NCBI GenBank assembly: GCA_963786195.1
Contig: CAWAYH010000007.1
Coordinates: 1 to 64,000, forward strand
DNA: 64,000 bases
DNA from: CAWAYH01 sp963786195
GTDB taxonomy: Bacteria; Acidobacteriota; Vicinamibacteria; Vicinamibacterales; 2-12-FULL-66-21
Direction of reading: 5' to 3'
Part shown: positions 22,075 to 31,255 of the stretch, piece by piece
How positions within the stretch are numbered: the first letter of the stretch is position 1
How the letters are laid out: the number at the start of each line of letters is the position of its first letter
Position numbers and translations under genes: made by a program
Notes under the pieces: model-generated
The model's database searches: none
Told to the model about the DNA's origin: nothing
The model's input: the letters and a program-made list of their open reading frames with translations, nothing else

Positions 22075-23342
22075 TCAAATAGCTTCCCAGCGCCGCGCGA
22101 ACAGGCGCGCGGCCGTGAGGAACACGATCGTCAGGCTGAGGAGGACGGCGACCTGCGGCCAGAGCTGCCAGAGCGGCGCATCGCGCCAGAACACCTTGAG
22201 GTACCCGTCGAGCGCCCACGCGTTGAACGTCAGGAGCCCGACCTTCTGCATCGTCTCGCTCATGAGAAAGCGCGGGAACATGCTGCCGCCGAGCGCGGAC
22301 ATGGTGAGGATGAGAATCGTCGAGAAGCCGGAGAGCTGCGCGCGGGAGCGCGCGATCGTGGCCAGGACGAGTCCGAGCGCGGCCGCCGCTGCGGCGGTGA
22401 TCACCGTCATCACGAGAAAGCCGGGGATGTGGGAAAAGAGTGGCAGGCCGAAGACCAGCCGCCCCCAGAGGAACATCACGGTGATCTGCGCGATCCCGAC
22501 CAGCACGAGGAACAACCACTTTCCGATGAGGATGCCCCGCATGCCGAGATTGGAGCACAGCAGCCGCTCGAGCGTGCCCGACTCGACTTCCTCGAGGAGC
22601 GCGCCGCCCGCCGCGCCGACCATCGAGAAGAGCAGGAACATCACGCCAATGCCCGCGGCGTAGAACGAGATCAGCGATGCGCGACGATCGTCGGTCCGCA
22701 TGACGTCGACGACCTGAACGTTCGCGCCCATCGGCGCCGAGCCGCCGCCCGTGCCCGGGCCGGGGCCGCCGGGCTTGAGCATCGGCAGCCACGGTCGACG
22801 GCCGCGCGCTGCTGCGGCGTCAGCTGGCCCGCATGTGTTTCGAACTGGCGGATGCCACCCTGCATGAGGAGATCCGGCGCCGCCGTCATGAGGACCTTCT
22901 GCAGCAGCCCTCCGACCATCTGCGGGGCGACCGGATCCGAGGGATCTGATAAGAGCTGGATTGCAGGTCCACCCCCGAAGCCGGATTGCCCGAATGCCGC
23001 GCCGAGGCCCGCCGGGATGACCACCGCGACCGGCACGTCGCCGTTCTTCACGAGGCGCTCGGCCGACGAGCGATCGAGCGTCGCGTCCGTGCTCTTCTCA
23101 TCGACGGACGAGCGGACGCGCAGACCGGTCTCTTTCTGCAGCCCCGCGACAACGCGGCGACTCAAGTCGGAGCGATCCTCGTCGACCACGGCCACGCGAA
23201 TCCGCGACGTTGAGGAATCGCCCTGTCCGCCGAAGACCGTGGCGAAGATGGAGAAGAAAACGACAGGCAGCAGAAACGTGAGCGCCTGCGCGACCCGATC
23301 GCGCTTCAGGTTGATCCAGCCGATGCGCAGCAGCGTTCCCAT
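22075..23342 (-). CDS. ABC-2 type permease with large extracytoplasmic loop (one frameshift)
   Basis: About 422 residues, YhhJ/DrrB-like. First membrane segment ALTFLLPVVFFSIFATVFGG (~20-39), then a ~190-residue external domain (VAVVDEDRSDLSRRVVAGL), then five C-terminal helices from IGVMFLLFSMVGAAGGALLEE with the motif ESGTLERLLCSN typical of ABC-2 permeases. One shift near 22785 (here one base seems lost: VDRWLPMLKPG expected). The start overlaps the ATPase stop as TAATG. Confidence 0.85.
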
Positions 23343-24283
23343 TACTCCCTCAGCTCCCTTCCGGTGAGGTGAATGAAGACGGCCTGGAGGCTCGGGCCGC
23401 GGACGTCGACGTCCTCGACGAGTCGTCCGGCGGCACGCACGCGATCGAGGAGCGGCGGAAGTTCCAGCGCAACGTCCCGCAGGCGCGTGCGCAGCACACG
23501 AGGGTCGGTGGCATCCGTCTCGATGCCATCACCGATCGTCGGTCGAGCCGCGCCGGCCGTCGCGGGCTCGAGCGGAGCATCCAGCGTGACGGTCACGAGT
23601 CGGTGACGGCCGACCGTCTGGCCGACGAGCTCGCCGAGCGTGCCCGACGCGATGACGCGGCCATGATCGATGATCACCGTCCGCGAGCAGCGCGCCTCGG
23701 CCTCTTCCAGATGGTGCGTCGTCAACAGCAGCGAGACCCCGTTCGTTCGCAGTTCCTCGAGCACGTCGTAGATGCGATCGCGGCTCTGCGGGTCGACGCC
23801 GACGGTCGGCTCGTCGAGCAGCACGACGCGCGGCCGATGCAGGATGCCGCACGCGATATTGAGACGACGCCGCATGCCACCCGAAAACCGCCGTATTGGC
23901 TCCGACGCGCGATCCGCCAGGCCCGTGCGATCGAGCGCCCAGTCGACCTGGGTGCGCAGGGCCGCGCCGGTCAGACCCTGGAGACTTCCGAACGCGCCAA
24001 GGTTTTCGCGCGCGGTCAGGAGCGGGTAGAGCGCCACTTCCTGCGGGACGATCCCCAGCTGCGGCGGCGTCTGGCGGCCGTCCAGCATCCGCCCGAGCAA
24101 TCGGATCTCTCCGCCGTCGAGACGGACCCGGCCGGTGATCGCGCGAATCAGCGTCGTCTTGCCTGCGCCGTTGGGCCCGAGCAGCGCCAGCAGCTCGCCC
24201 TCTTCGAGATCGAACGACACCCCGTCGAGAGCCTTGACGTCGCCGAACGACTTCCTGGCGTTGGACACGTTGAGGACAGACAT
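23342..24283 (-). CDS. ABC-2 exporter ATP-binding protein
   Basis: 313 residues, intact. Walker A LLGPNGAGKTTLIRAI (~residue 38), Q-loop GIVPQEVALYPLLTAREN, signature FSGGMRRRLNIACG, Walker B VVLLDEPTVGVDPQSRD and H-loop LLTTHHLEEAEARC. The C-terminal ~80 residues end in LQAVFIHLTGRELRE, the usual tail of this subfamily. Operon with the permease at 22075-23342; a lipid, drug or polysaccharide exporter, substrate unknown. Confidence 0.9.
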   Translation of the reverse strand: MSVLNVSNARKSFGDVKALDGVSFDLEEGELLALLGPNGAGKTTLIRAITGRVRLDGGEIRLLGRMLDGRQTPPQLGIVPQEVALYPLLTARENLGAFGSLQGLTGAALRTQVDWALDRTGLADRASEPIRRFSGGMRRRLNIACGILHRPRVVLLDEPTVGVDPQSRDRIYDVLEELRTNGVSLLLTTHHLEEAEARCSRTVIIDHGRVIASGTLGELVGQTVGRHRLVTVTLDAPLEPATAGAARPTIGDGIETDATDPRVLRTRLRDVALELPPLLDRVRAAGRLVEDVDVRGPSLQAVFIHLTGRELRE

Positions 24284-24357
24284 GCCCGCAGGTTACGGCC
24301 TTCGTGGACTTGGAGGTGATGGGAACCGGCGAACGGCGGAGCTGGAGCGGCGGACGG

Positions 24358-25432
24358 TTACTGGCGTCCCTTGTCCTTCAGCCGCTTCTGGAGGGCTTTG
24401 CTGCCGATTCGCGCGCGGCGTTTCTCGTCGAGCTGCGCACGCTCGTCCTGCTGGCGCGCCTGGTACGCCTGCTCGTCGGCGAGCTTGTGGAAGCTCGCGA
24501 GCCGCACCTCCGGCAGCTCGCCGGATTCGACCGCCGCACGTACGGCGCATCCCGGCTCGCTGCGGTGCTGGCAGTCCCGGAAGCGGCAGGCCGCGGCGAA
24601 CGACTCGATGTCCGTGAAGGTTCCACCGACCGAGTCGCCGCTCTCCCACAACTGGAGCTCGCGCATTCCGGGGGTGTCGATGAGGATGCCCTGGCCTGGG
24701 AGCATGACGAGCTGCCGCGCCGTGCTGGTGTGGCGGCCCCGGCTGTCCGACGGCCGCACATCCCTCGTGCGCAGCAGATCGTGGCCGACGAGCTGATTGA
24801 CGATGGTGGACTTGCCGACGCCCGACGATCCGAGCAGCGCGCCCGTCTGCCCCTGTCCGAGGTAACCGCGCAAGCACGTCGAGGCTGCCGTCGATCCGGC
24901 AGGACACCGCGTGAACCGGCACGTCCTTCGCCAGCGCCCTCACCTCGTCTGCGAGCTGCTCCGGTTCCGCAGCGAGATCCGCCTTGTTCAGGACGATCAC
25001 CGGAGCGGCGCCGCTGTCCCAGGCGACGACCAGGTACCGCTCGATGCGGCGCGGATTGAAGTCGCCGTCCAGACCGGAGACGAGAAACACCGTATCGATG
25101 TTGGCGGCGACGATCTGCTCTTCCGTCGGATCGCCGGCGGCGCGGCGTGAGAAGCGGCTGGATCTGGGCAGCACGGCGCGGATGCGAGCGTTGCCGCTGT
25201 GGGCCGGCGGCTCGACCGCGACCCAGTCGCCGACCGCGGGAAAATCGATGCGCGCCTCGGCACGATGGCGCAGCTTGCCGGCTACCCGGGCCAGCCACTC
25301 GCCCGACTCCGTCAGCACGCGATAGATGTGCGTGTGCTCGAGCGCGACGCGCGCCGGGATCAGCCCTGCCGCGGCGTGCGGGGCGAACGCGTCGGCGAGG
25401 CGGGCATTCCAGCCCAGCGCCGTCAGGTCCAT
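24358..25432 (-). CDS. rsgA: ribosome small-subunit GTPase RsgA (one frameshift)
   Basis: Late 30S maturation GTPase, about 357 residues. N-terminal OB-fold (IDFPAVGDWVAVE), then a circularly permuted GTPase: NKADL (G4, VIVLNKADLA) comes before the P-loop LLGSSGVGKSTIVNQLVG and the switch II motif DTPGMREL. C-terminal zinc finger: Cys/His set in AACRFRDCQHRSEPGC. One +1 shift near 24870 separates the G4/G5 part from the P-loop part. The tail is Lys/Arg-rich. Confidence 0.93.
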
Positions 25433-25471
25433 CTCGGAGCAATATTCTGCATCAGAAGGTTTTCTGTGCGG

Positions 25472-26116
25472 CTACCGGCTGCCGCGACCGCGGCCCGCCG
25501 TCGCGCGCTTCGACACGGGGATGACGAACTTCTCGGCCGTGTGGGTCTCGGAGAAGCTCACCACCTTGACGTCGACGAGGCCCGCTTTCTTCCCTGCCGC
25601 CATGGTCTCGGCCTCGGTGATCTCGGGGCGACCCTTCGGACGCACGACCCACAACGCGCCGTCGGGCTTCATTGCCTTCGACAGCGCGGACAACCGTGTC
25701 AGCGCTGCGCGACTGCCGGCGCTATAGAAGATCATGTCCGCAGGCGAGCTTGCGCCCGGCAGCGCGGCGATCACGCGCGCCCCGCGTCCGCTGATCTCCT
25801 TCACGAACTCATCATCGTCAAGTCCGATGGCCGCGATCACCATCCCGGATTTGACGCCGAGCTTGTCGAGCCTCGACGGCGGGTTGGCGATGCGGTTCGC
25901 CCACTTCTCCGCGGCGGCGCCGATCCTGAACTCGGCTTCGCCGCCGTCGAAACGCACTGAGAGCGTCCCGTCACGCGCGGTAACCGAGCTGATGCCCTTC
26001 AGCGGGATCGCGAGCCGCGTCGGTCCACGGAACACGAGATCCTTGTGCTCCAGCCACGCTGTCCCGCGAGAGGTCTTGCCACCAAACTTCAACGTGCACG
26101 TCGCGTCGTAGCCCAT
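25472..26116 (-). CDS. DUF3052-type protein
   Basis: 214 residues from the ATG at 26116 (MGYDATCTLKFGGKTSRG). The first ~75 residues form a small beta-rich domain (GTAWLEHKDLVFRGPTRLAI); the rest has KLGVKSGMVIAAIGL, SPADMIFYSAGS, DGALWVVRPKGRP and TAEKFVIPVSK, the pattern of the DUF3052 family. The molecular role is unknown. The gene follows the SRPBCC gene by five bases on the same strand, so it is probably the last gene of the MarR operon. Confidence 0.75.
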   Translation of the reverse strand: MGYDATCTLKFGGKTSRGTAWLEHKDLVFRGPTRLAIPLKGISSVTARDGTLSVRFDGGEAEFRIGAAAEKWANRIANPPSRLDKLGVKSGMVIAAIGLDDDEFVKEISGRGARVIAALPGASSPADMIFYSAGSRAALTRLSALSKAMKPDGALWVVRPKGRPEITEAETMAAGKKAGLVDVKVVSFSETHTAEKFVIPVSKRATAGRGRGSR

Positions 26117-26121
26117 GAGGA

Positions 26122-26640
26122 TTAGCTTCCAGCCCTCTGTATCTCCGCAGCCTTGTTCTGGACTGCCGCGAGGTATCCCTTCATTGTCCCCTCGTACCCG
26201 AAAACGAAGCGAGCCATGAAGCGGAAGACCGGATTGTAGATCTCGCCGTCCTCGGTGATGGTCAGCGTGCTGCCGCCGGGCGCCGAGGCAATCTGGTAAG
26301 TCCACGTTCCGCCGAACGGCAGGTCCGGATCGGCGATGCGCAGCACGAGCAGGCGCGGCGGTTCACTGCGTTCGACGGCCAGCGTGATTCGTCCGTTACT
26401 GCCGTCCTCGGCCCACACTTTCCTGCCATCTCGATCGGGGAGTCGTTCGATCGACTTGATGTCGCCCCGCCAGCCGGGAAACGCATCGACGTCGGTGATC
26501 AGCTTCCATACGGTTTCGGGCGGCGACGCGATCGTCGCCTGACGCGAAGCGCTGTGTTTCACCGGCAGCAACCACCCGATGACGAGCACGACGACGATGA
26601 TGGCGACGAGGATCACTCCGACGATCAGAATCCATCTCAT
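26122..26640 (-). CDS. SRPBCC (polyketide cyclase/START-like) protein with N-terminal anchor
   Basis: 172 residues. Residues 2-24 (RWILIVGVILVAIIVVVLVIG) are a membrane helix; after LLPVKHSASRQATIAS comes an SRPBCC hydrophobic-pocket fold with PETVWKLITDVDAFPGWRGD, IADPDLPFGGTWTYQI and STLTITEDGEI. It may bind a hydrophobic ligand at the membrane. Its ATG overlaps the MarR-gene stop by four bases, so the regulator and this protein are co-translated. Confidence 0.8.
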   Translation of the reverse strand: MRWILIVGVILVAIIVVVLVIGWLLPVKHSASRQATIASPPETVWKLITDVDAFPGWRGDIKSIERLPDRDGRKVWAEDGSNGRITLAVERSEPPRLLVLRIADPDLPFGGTWTYQIASAPGGSTLTITEDGEIYNPVFRFMARFVFGYEGTMKGYLAAVQNKAAEIQRAGS

Positions 26641-27155
26641 GACGACTTCTCCCGCAGGCCGCCACCGCTGCCCGCGTTTTCGGCTCCTTCATTTCTTGTG
26701 CGGGACTGCTGGGCCATCTGCTCCTCCGCAGCGCGCGCCAGCAGCGCCAATCCCTTGATCGCCATCCCCCGCTCATCTTCGGTGAGACGCGCGACGAGCC
26801 CCTCGACCCGCGGCGGATCCAGCACCGAGCTCGCCTGACGGACCCGGACGCCAGCGGACGTCAGGCGCAGGTGCACGCGGCGGCGATCGGCGACATCGCG
26901 CAGCCGAACGACGTAGCCCTTCCGCTCGAGACGGTCGACCGTCAGCGACATCGTTCCGGCCGTGACGCCCATGTGGCGCGCGAGGTCGTTGAGCGTCATC
27001 GGATCGACGTCATCGAGATGGTCGAGAACGCTCGCCTGATGACGGCTGACCAGACGATCGGTCTGGGGATCGCGAACGTGTCGCGTGTGGCAGGCGAAGT
27101 AGATCCGCGGATAGAACGTCATCAGGTCCCGCGCGGCCGCGGCGATCTTCGGCAT
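26637..27155 (-). CDS. MarR-family transcriptional regulator
   Basis: 172 residues. Winged-helix core: MTLNDLARHMGVTAGTMSLT (recognition helix), then LERKGYVVRLRDVADRRRVH (wing with the DRR motif). MarR proteins dimerise and usually repress their own operon until a ligand binds. First gene of MarR-SRPBCC-DUF3052. The -10 ends only six bases from the ATG, so the transcript is predicted to be leaderless. A palindrome over the -35 is a likely self-operator. Confidence 0.9.
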   Translation of the reverse strand: MPKIAAAARDLMTFYPRIYFACHTRHVRDPQTDRLVSRHQASVLDHLDDVDPMTLNDLARHMGVTAGTMSLTVDRLERKGYVVRLRDVADRRRVHLRLTSAGVRVRQASSVLDPPRVEGLVARLTEDERGMAIKGLALLARAAEEQMAQQSRTRNEGAENAGSGGGLREKSS

Positions 27156-27161
27156 AGCGCA

Positions 27162-27190
27162 ATTAGATGCAAGTTATTTTGTTTTGTCAA
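27162..27190 (-). promoter_or_regulatory. strong candidate promoter for the MarR operon (leaderless)
   Basis: On the minus strand TTGACA (27185-27190), a 17-bp spacer, and TCTAAT (27162-27167). Six bases separate the -10 from the ATG at 27155, which places the start of transcription at or very near the start codon. It sits in a clearly AT-rich patch. Confidence 0.75.
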
Positions 27191-27199
27191 AGCAAAATA
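27175..27199. promoter_or_regulatory. candidate MarR operator (TATTTTG-N11-CAAAATA)
   Basis: Perfect 7-bp arms TATTTTG (27175-27181) and CAAAATA (27193-27199) flank the -35 of the MarR promoter. The size and position fit a MarR dimer site that would block RNA polymerase. Confidence 0.5.
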
Positions 27200-27294
27200 T
27201 ATTTCCCTAAATTGTTCTAAACCAGCAGCCGGACACTTCCGTCAAATCCAACGCCATTCCAGTTTCCCGCGTTTGCTCAGTTGATTAGAGCCAG

Positions 27295-27435
27295 ATGAAG
27301 ATCGTTCGAATCTGGGACGACGGCATTCCGCGGACGGTCAGGTCGAACGCCGTCCAGGTGGCCCGTCGGAATGGCCAAGAGACGCAAGCTCATGTACTTG
27401 CAAAGATCCAGCGGCCTGGCAGCCGTTTGGCTTAG
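27295..27435 (+). CDS. possible 46-residue small ORF
   Basis: The gap 27156-27489 holds the MarR promoter/operator and, further on, an ATG-TAG frame beginning MKIVRIWDDGIP with a basic middle (VARRNGQETQAHV). No clear ribosome-binding site and no known family. It may be only leader sequence of the efflux operon. A CCGGGG/CCCCGG stem lies at about 27447-27468. Confidence 0.2.
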   Translation: MKIVRIWDDGIPRTVRSNAVQVARRNGQETQAHVLAKIQRPGSRLA

Positions 27436-27489
27436 TCTGAACTGACGCCGGGGTGTCGCTCTGCCCCGGACTCAGGACAGAGGCAATCA

Positions 27490-28746
27490 ATGGTCGATAT
27501 AGCTCGCTCCCCGGAAGTCAAGCGGAAGAAGAAGATCCGCAGGATCCTCTATGGGCTGGTCGCCCTCCTCGCGATCGTCGGCATCTCGATCGGCGTCTCC
27601 CGGCTGCAGCCGGCGGCACCGACGGTCGATCGCGCCACCGTCTGGGTGGACACCGTCAAGCGTGGACCGATGATCCGCCAGGTGCGCGGCTCCGGCACGC
27701 TCGTTCCCGAGAACATCCGCTGGATCCCGGCCACGACGAACGGACGCGTCGAGCGCATCCTGCTCCGGCCCGGCGCGAAAGTCACGAACAACAGCGTGAT
27801 CCTGGAATTGAGCAATCCCGATCTGCAGCAGTCGGTCATGGACGCGCAGCTTGCCTATCGATCCGCGCAAGCGGCGTTTGAGAACCGAAAGGCCGATTTG
27901 CAGAGTCAGTTGCTCAATCAGGAAGTGTCGGTGACGACGCTCGAGTCGCAGTACAAGCAGTCGGTGCTGACGCTCGCGGCCAACGAGGCGCTCTACAAGG
28001 ACAACCTCATTTCCGAGCTGCAGCTCAAACAGTTCCGCGCGGCTGAACAGGATCTGAAGAACCAGCTCGCCGTCGCCAAGCAGCGGCTCGAGATTTCCCG
28101 CACCGGCATGAAGTCGCAGCTGGCGCCGCAGGAAGCTGACGTCAACCAGCGCAAGGCGGCCCTCGACCTCCGCGTGAATCAGATGGAGGACCTGAAGGTG
28201 AGAGCGCGCATGGACGGCGTGCTGCAGATCGTGCCCGTCCAGGAAGGTCAGCAGGTGAGCGCGGGCACGAACGTCGCGCGCGTCGCCGATCCGACGGTGC
28301 TCAAGGCCGAATTGCGCATCGCTGAGACCCAGACCAAGGACATCGCGATCGGCCAGGTCGCCGAGGTGGACACGCGAAATGGTATCGTGCCTGGTCGCGT
28401 CTCCCGCATCGACCCAAGGTCAGAGAACGGAACCGTCGGCGTCGACATTACGCTCGAAGGCGCGCTGCCGCCGGGCGCACGCCCCGATCTGAGCGTGGAC
28501 GGCACGGTCCGGCTGCAGAAGCTGGACGACGTGATTTACGTGGGACGGCCGGCGTTCGGCCAGGAGGAGAGCTCGATTACGCTCTTCAAGCTGCAGCCGA
28601 ACGGGCGAAGCGTTGCGGACCAAGGTGACGCTGGGCCGCAGCTCGGTCAATACCATCGAGATCAAGGAAGGCTTGCAGCCCGGGGATCAGGTCATTCTTT
28701 CTGATATGTCGTCGTACGACCAGTTCGACCGAGTGAGATTGAACTA
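27490..28746 (+). CDS. HlyD/MacA-type periplasmic adaptor protein (one frameshift)
   Basis: About 418 residues. Short cytoplasmic basic start (SPEVKRKKKIRRIL), one membrane helix (LYGLVALLAIVGISIGVS), biotinyl-lipoyl halves around NGRVERILLRPGAKVTNNSV and MDGVLQIVPVQEGQQVSAGT, and a long coiled-coil hairpin between them (residues ~115-230). The beta-barrel follows. A +1 shift near 28604 (extra G in ACGGGCG) hides the end, which then reads TKVTLGRSSVNTIEIKEGL and DQVILSDMS. It links an inner-membrane MacB-type transporter to the outer membrane. Next gene: the matching ATPase. Confidence 0.88.
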
Positions 28747-28802
28747 GAACCGCGGACAACGCGGAGAGCACAAGGCGTTTGTAGTTACTTCAAGGAGCAA
28801 CG

Positions 28803-29546
28803 ATGAACACTGCCGCGCAAACCCTCATCCACCTCGATGGCGTCACGAAGGTGTTCTTCACCGACGAAGTGGAGACGCACGCCCTGGCGGGGATCCACCT
28901 CGACATCAAGAGCGGCGAGTACATCGCGATCGCCGGGCCGTCGGGCTGCGGCAAGTCCACGCTGCTCTCGATTCTGGGGCTCCTGGATTCGCCGACCGAG
29001 GGCAAGTACACGCTGAACGGCAAGCCCGTGGCGGATCTGCCGCTCTCGGAGCGCGCGCGCGTGCGCAACCGCGAGATCGGTTTCATCTTCCAGAGCTTCA
29101 ACCTGATTGGCGACCTCAATGTGTACGAGAACGTCGAGCTGCCGCTCACCTACCGCGGTATGAAGTCCGCGGAGCGCAAGGAGCGGGTCATGGCCGCGCT
29201 CGAGAAAGTCGGGATGGCGCACCGGGCGAAGCACCTGCCCAGCCAGCTGTCGGGCGGTCAGCAGCAGCGCGTCGCGGTCGCCCGCGCCGTCGGCGGAGCG
29301 CCGTCGATTCTGCTGGCGGACGAGCCGACGGGGAACCTCGACTCGAAGAACGGCGAGGCCGTGATGGAGCTGCTGCGCGAGCTGCATCGCGAAGGCGCCA
29401 CGATCTGCATGGTCACGCATGACCCGCGCTACGCGAGACACGCCGACCGCACCATCCATCTCTTCGACGGACGGGTCGTCGAGGAAGACGGCAGCCGGCG
29501 CGGCGAGAAGGATCTCGAGGAGAGCGGGTTCCACATCGAGCATTGA
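28803..29546 (+). CDS. MacB/LolD-type ABC transporter ATP-binding protein
   Basis: 247 residues, intact. Walker A GPSGCGKSTLLSILGLLD (~residue 40), Q-loop FIFQSFNLIGDLNVYENVELP, signature LSGGQQQRVAVARA, Walker B ILLADEPTGNLDSKNGE and H-loop MVTHDPRYARHADR. These are the marks of the LolD/MacB/FtsE family. Strong Shine-Dalgarno AAGGAG at 28792. The permease that should follow is reduced to its last ~55 residues, so this unit is either broken or works with a permease encoded elsewhere. Confidence 0.92.
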   Translation: MNTAAQTLIHLDGVTKVFFTDEVETHALAGIHLDIKSGEYIAIAGPSGCGKSTLLSILGLLDSPTEGKYTLNGKPVADLPLSERARVRNREIGFIFQSFNLIGDLNVYENVELPLTYRGMKSAERKERVMAALEKVGMAHRAKHLPSQLSGGQQQRVAVARAVGGAPSILLADEPTGNLDSKNGEAVMELLRELHREGATICMVTHDPRYARHADRTIHLFDGRVVEEDGSRRGEKDLEESGFHIEH

Positions 29547-29726
29547 TCCTGCAGGACGCTGAGTGTTCTGGTACCCGCGGCGCTGTTGCCCAACGTCAGC
29601 GCCCGTGACCCGCTGACGTTCGCCGGCACCGCGGCGCTCCTGACCGCCGTTGCGCTCCTCGCGAGCGTCATCCCCGCGCATCGCGCGACGCGGATCGATC
29701 CGCTCATCGCGCTGAGAAGCGAATAA
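29547..29726 (+). pseudogene. C-terminal relic of a MacB/FtsX-type (ADOP-like) permease
   Basis: Directly after the ATPase stop, in the same frame and without a start codon, an open stretch reads LLPNVSARDPLTFAGTAALL, then VALLASVIPAHRATRIDPLI and ALRSE-stop. This is the usual end of MacB/FtsX and acidobacterial ADOP permeases: the last membrane helix plus PAxRAxRxDPxxALRxE. About 350 (MacB) to 800 (ADOP) residues are missing. Either a real deletion, or an assembly collapse between similar permease copies. Confidence 0.75.
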
Positions 29727-29728
29727 CC

Positions 29729-31153
29729 ATGCTGATCACCGACCACCTCAAGTCCGCTCGAAGCGACTCGGCCGAGACCACTCGCCATCCCGTTCGTCCG
29801 AGCGAGCCCCGCGTCCTCATCGCCGACGACCAGCAGGACGTCCTCGAAGCGCTGCGCCTCCTGCTCAAGGCCGAGGGGTTCCAGCTCGAATCGGCGTCGT
29901 CACCGGCGGGTGTGCTGGCGGCGGTTGAAGCTCGCGAATTCGACGTGGCGCTCATCGATCTGAACTACGCGCGCGACACGACGTCTGGCGAGGAAGGACT
30001 CAACCTGCTGTCGCGCATCCAGGGGCTCGACCCGACGCTTCCCGTCGTCGTCATGACGGCCTGGGGCAGCGTCGAGGTGGCCGTCGAGGCCATGCGCCGC
30101 GGGGCCCGCGACTTCATCCAGAAACCGTGGGACAACGCGCGCCTGCTCGCAATCATCCGGACGCAGATCGAGCTGAGCCAGGCGCTGCGCAAGGGCCAGC
30201 GTCTCGAGGCCGAGAACTCCCTGCTGCGAGGTGATGGCGGGCCCAAAGTGATGGCGGAGTCACCCGCGATGCAGGGCGTGCTGCAGGTGATCGCACGCGT
30301 CGGACCGTCGGACGCGAACGTCCTCATCCTCGGCGAGAACGGCACAGGCAAAGGCGTCGTCGCGCGCGCCCTGCACGCCGTGTCGAGCCGCGCGTCGCGT
30401 CCCATGGTGGTCGTCAACTCGGGCGGCGTGTCCGAAGGCGTCTTCGAAAGCGAGTTGTTCGGACACGTGCGGGGCGCGTTCACGGACGCAAAGGCCGACC
30501 GCGTCGGACGCTTCGAGCTCGCCGATCAGGGCACGCTCTTCCTCGACGAGATCGCCAACGTCCCATTGAGCCAGCAGGCCAAACTGCTGCGCGTGATTGA
30601 AACGGGCGAGTTCGAGCGGCTGGGATCGTCGCGGACGCGGCAAGTCGACGTCCGCATCATTTCGGCGACCAACGCCGGCATCTCGGAAGAAGTGACCGGC
30701 GGGCGGTTTCGGCAGGACCTGCTGTTCCGGTTGAACACGATCGAGATCCGCCTGCCGCCGCTGCGCGATCGACGCGAGGACACGCCGCTGCTGGCGCAGC
30801 ACTTCCTCAGGCAGCACGCCCAGCGCTACCGGAAGCGCCTGACCGGATTCGAAAGCGGCGCCATGCAGATGCTGCTGGAGCACTCCTGGCCGGGCAACGT
30901 CCGGGAGCTGGACCATGCGATCGAGCGGGCCGTCCTGATGGCGCCAGGCCCATTGATCAAGGCGGCCGATCTCGGCCTGCGGACGAACCGCGAGGCCGGC
31001 GGCCGTCTCGAAGACATGAGCCTCGAGGACGTCGAGTGCTTCCTCATCAAGAAGGCCATGACGCGCTTCGATGGGAACGTCAGCCAGGCCGCGAAAGCGC
31101 TGGGCCTGAGCCGAAGCGCGCTTTACCGCCGACTCCAGCGCTACGGACTCTAG
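29729..31153 (+). CDS. NtrC-family sigma-54-dependent response regulator
   Basis: 474 residues. Receiver domain (~residues 25-150): acidic pair ADDQ, phosphoacceptor Asp in VALIDLNYARD, Lys in DFIQKPWD. AAA+ domain (~165-405): Walker A GENGTGKGVVARALH, sigma-54 contact loop ELFGHVRGAFTDA, Walker B GTLFLDEIANV, and the R-finger region RFRQDLLFRLNTIEIRLPPLR. C-terminal Fis-type helix-turn-helix NVSQAAKALGLSRSALYRRL. It is followed by its kinase and preceded by the efflux genes, which are the natural candidates for its targets. Confidence 0.95.
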   Translation: MLITDHLKSARSDSAETTRHPVRPSEPRVLIADDQQDVLEALRLLLKAEGFQLESASSPAGVLAAVEAREFDVALIDLNYARDTTSGEEGLNLLSRIQGLDPTLPVVVMTAWGSVEVAVEAMRRGARDFIQKPWDNARLLAIIRTQIELSQALRKGQRLEAENSLLRGDGGPKVMAESPAMQGVLQVIARVGPSDANVLILGENGTGKGVVARALHAVSSRASRPMVVVNSGGVSEGVFESELFGHVRGAFTDAKADRVGRFELADQGTLFLDEIANVPLSQQAKLLRVIETGEFERLGSSRTRQVDVRIISATNAGISEEVTGGRFRQDLLFRLNTIEIRLPPLRDRREDTPLLAQHFLRQHAQRYRKRLTGFESGAMQMLLEHSWPGNVRELDHAIERAVLMAPGPLIKAADLGLRTNREAGGRLEDMSLEDVECFLIKKAMTRFDGNVSQAAKALGLSRSALYRRLQRYGL

Positions 31154-31251
31154 AAAGGGAAAAGGGACAAGGGAAAAGGGAGAAGGGAAAGGAGAAGGTA
31201 AGAGTTTCACCGTTCACTTGTCCCTTTTCCCTTGTCCCTTGTCCCTTTTCC
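31154..31251. repeat. two complementary heptamer arrays between regulator and kinase genes
   Basis: Left array: AAAGGGA-type heptamers from 31154 to about 31195. Right array: TCCCTTT / TCCCTTG heptamers at 31221-31251. The arrays are inverted to each other with a ~25-base loop, so the operon transcript can form a long purine-pyrimidine stem that ends four bases before the kinase ATG at 31256. Confidence 0.8.
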
Positions 31252-31255
31252 GTTG

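Noticed and set aside
31232..31255. Earlier start for the histidine kinase at 31232
   Set aside because: It would translate the heptamer repeat (SLVPFPL); ATG 31256 begins a normal kinase N-terminus.
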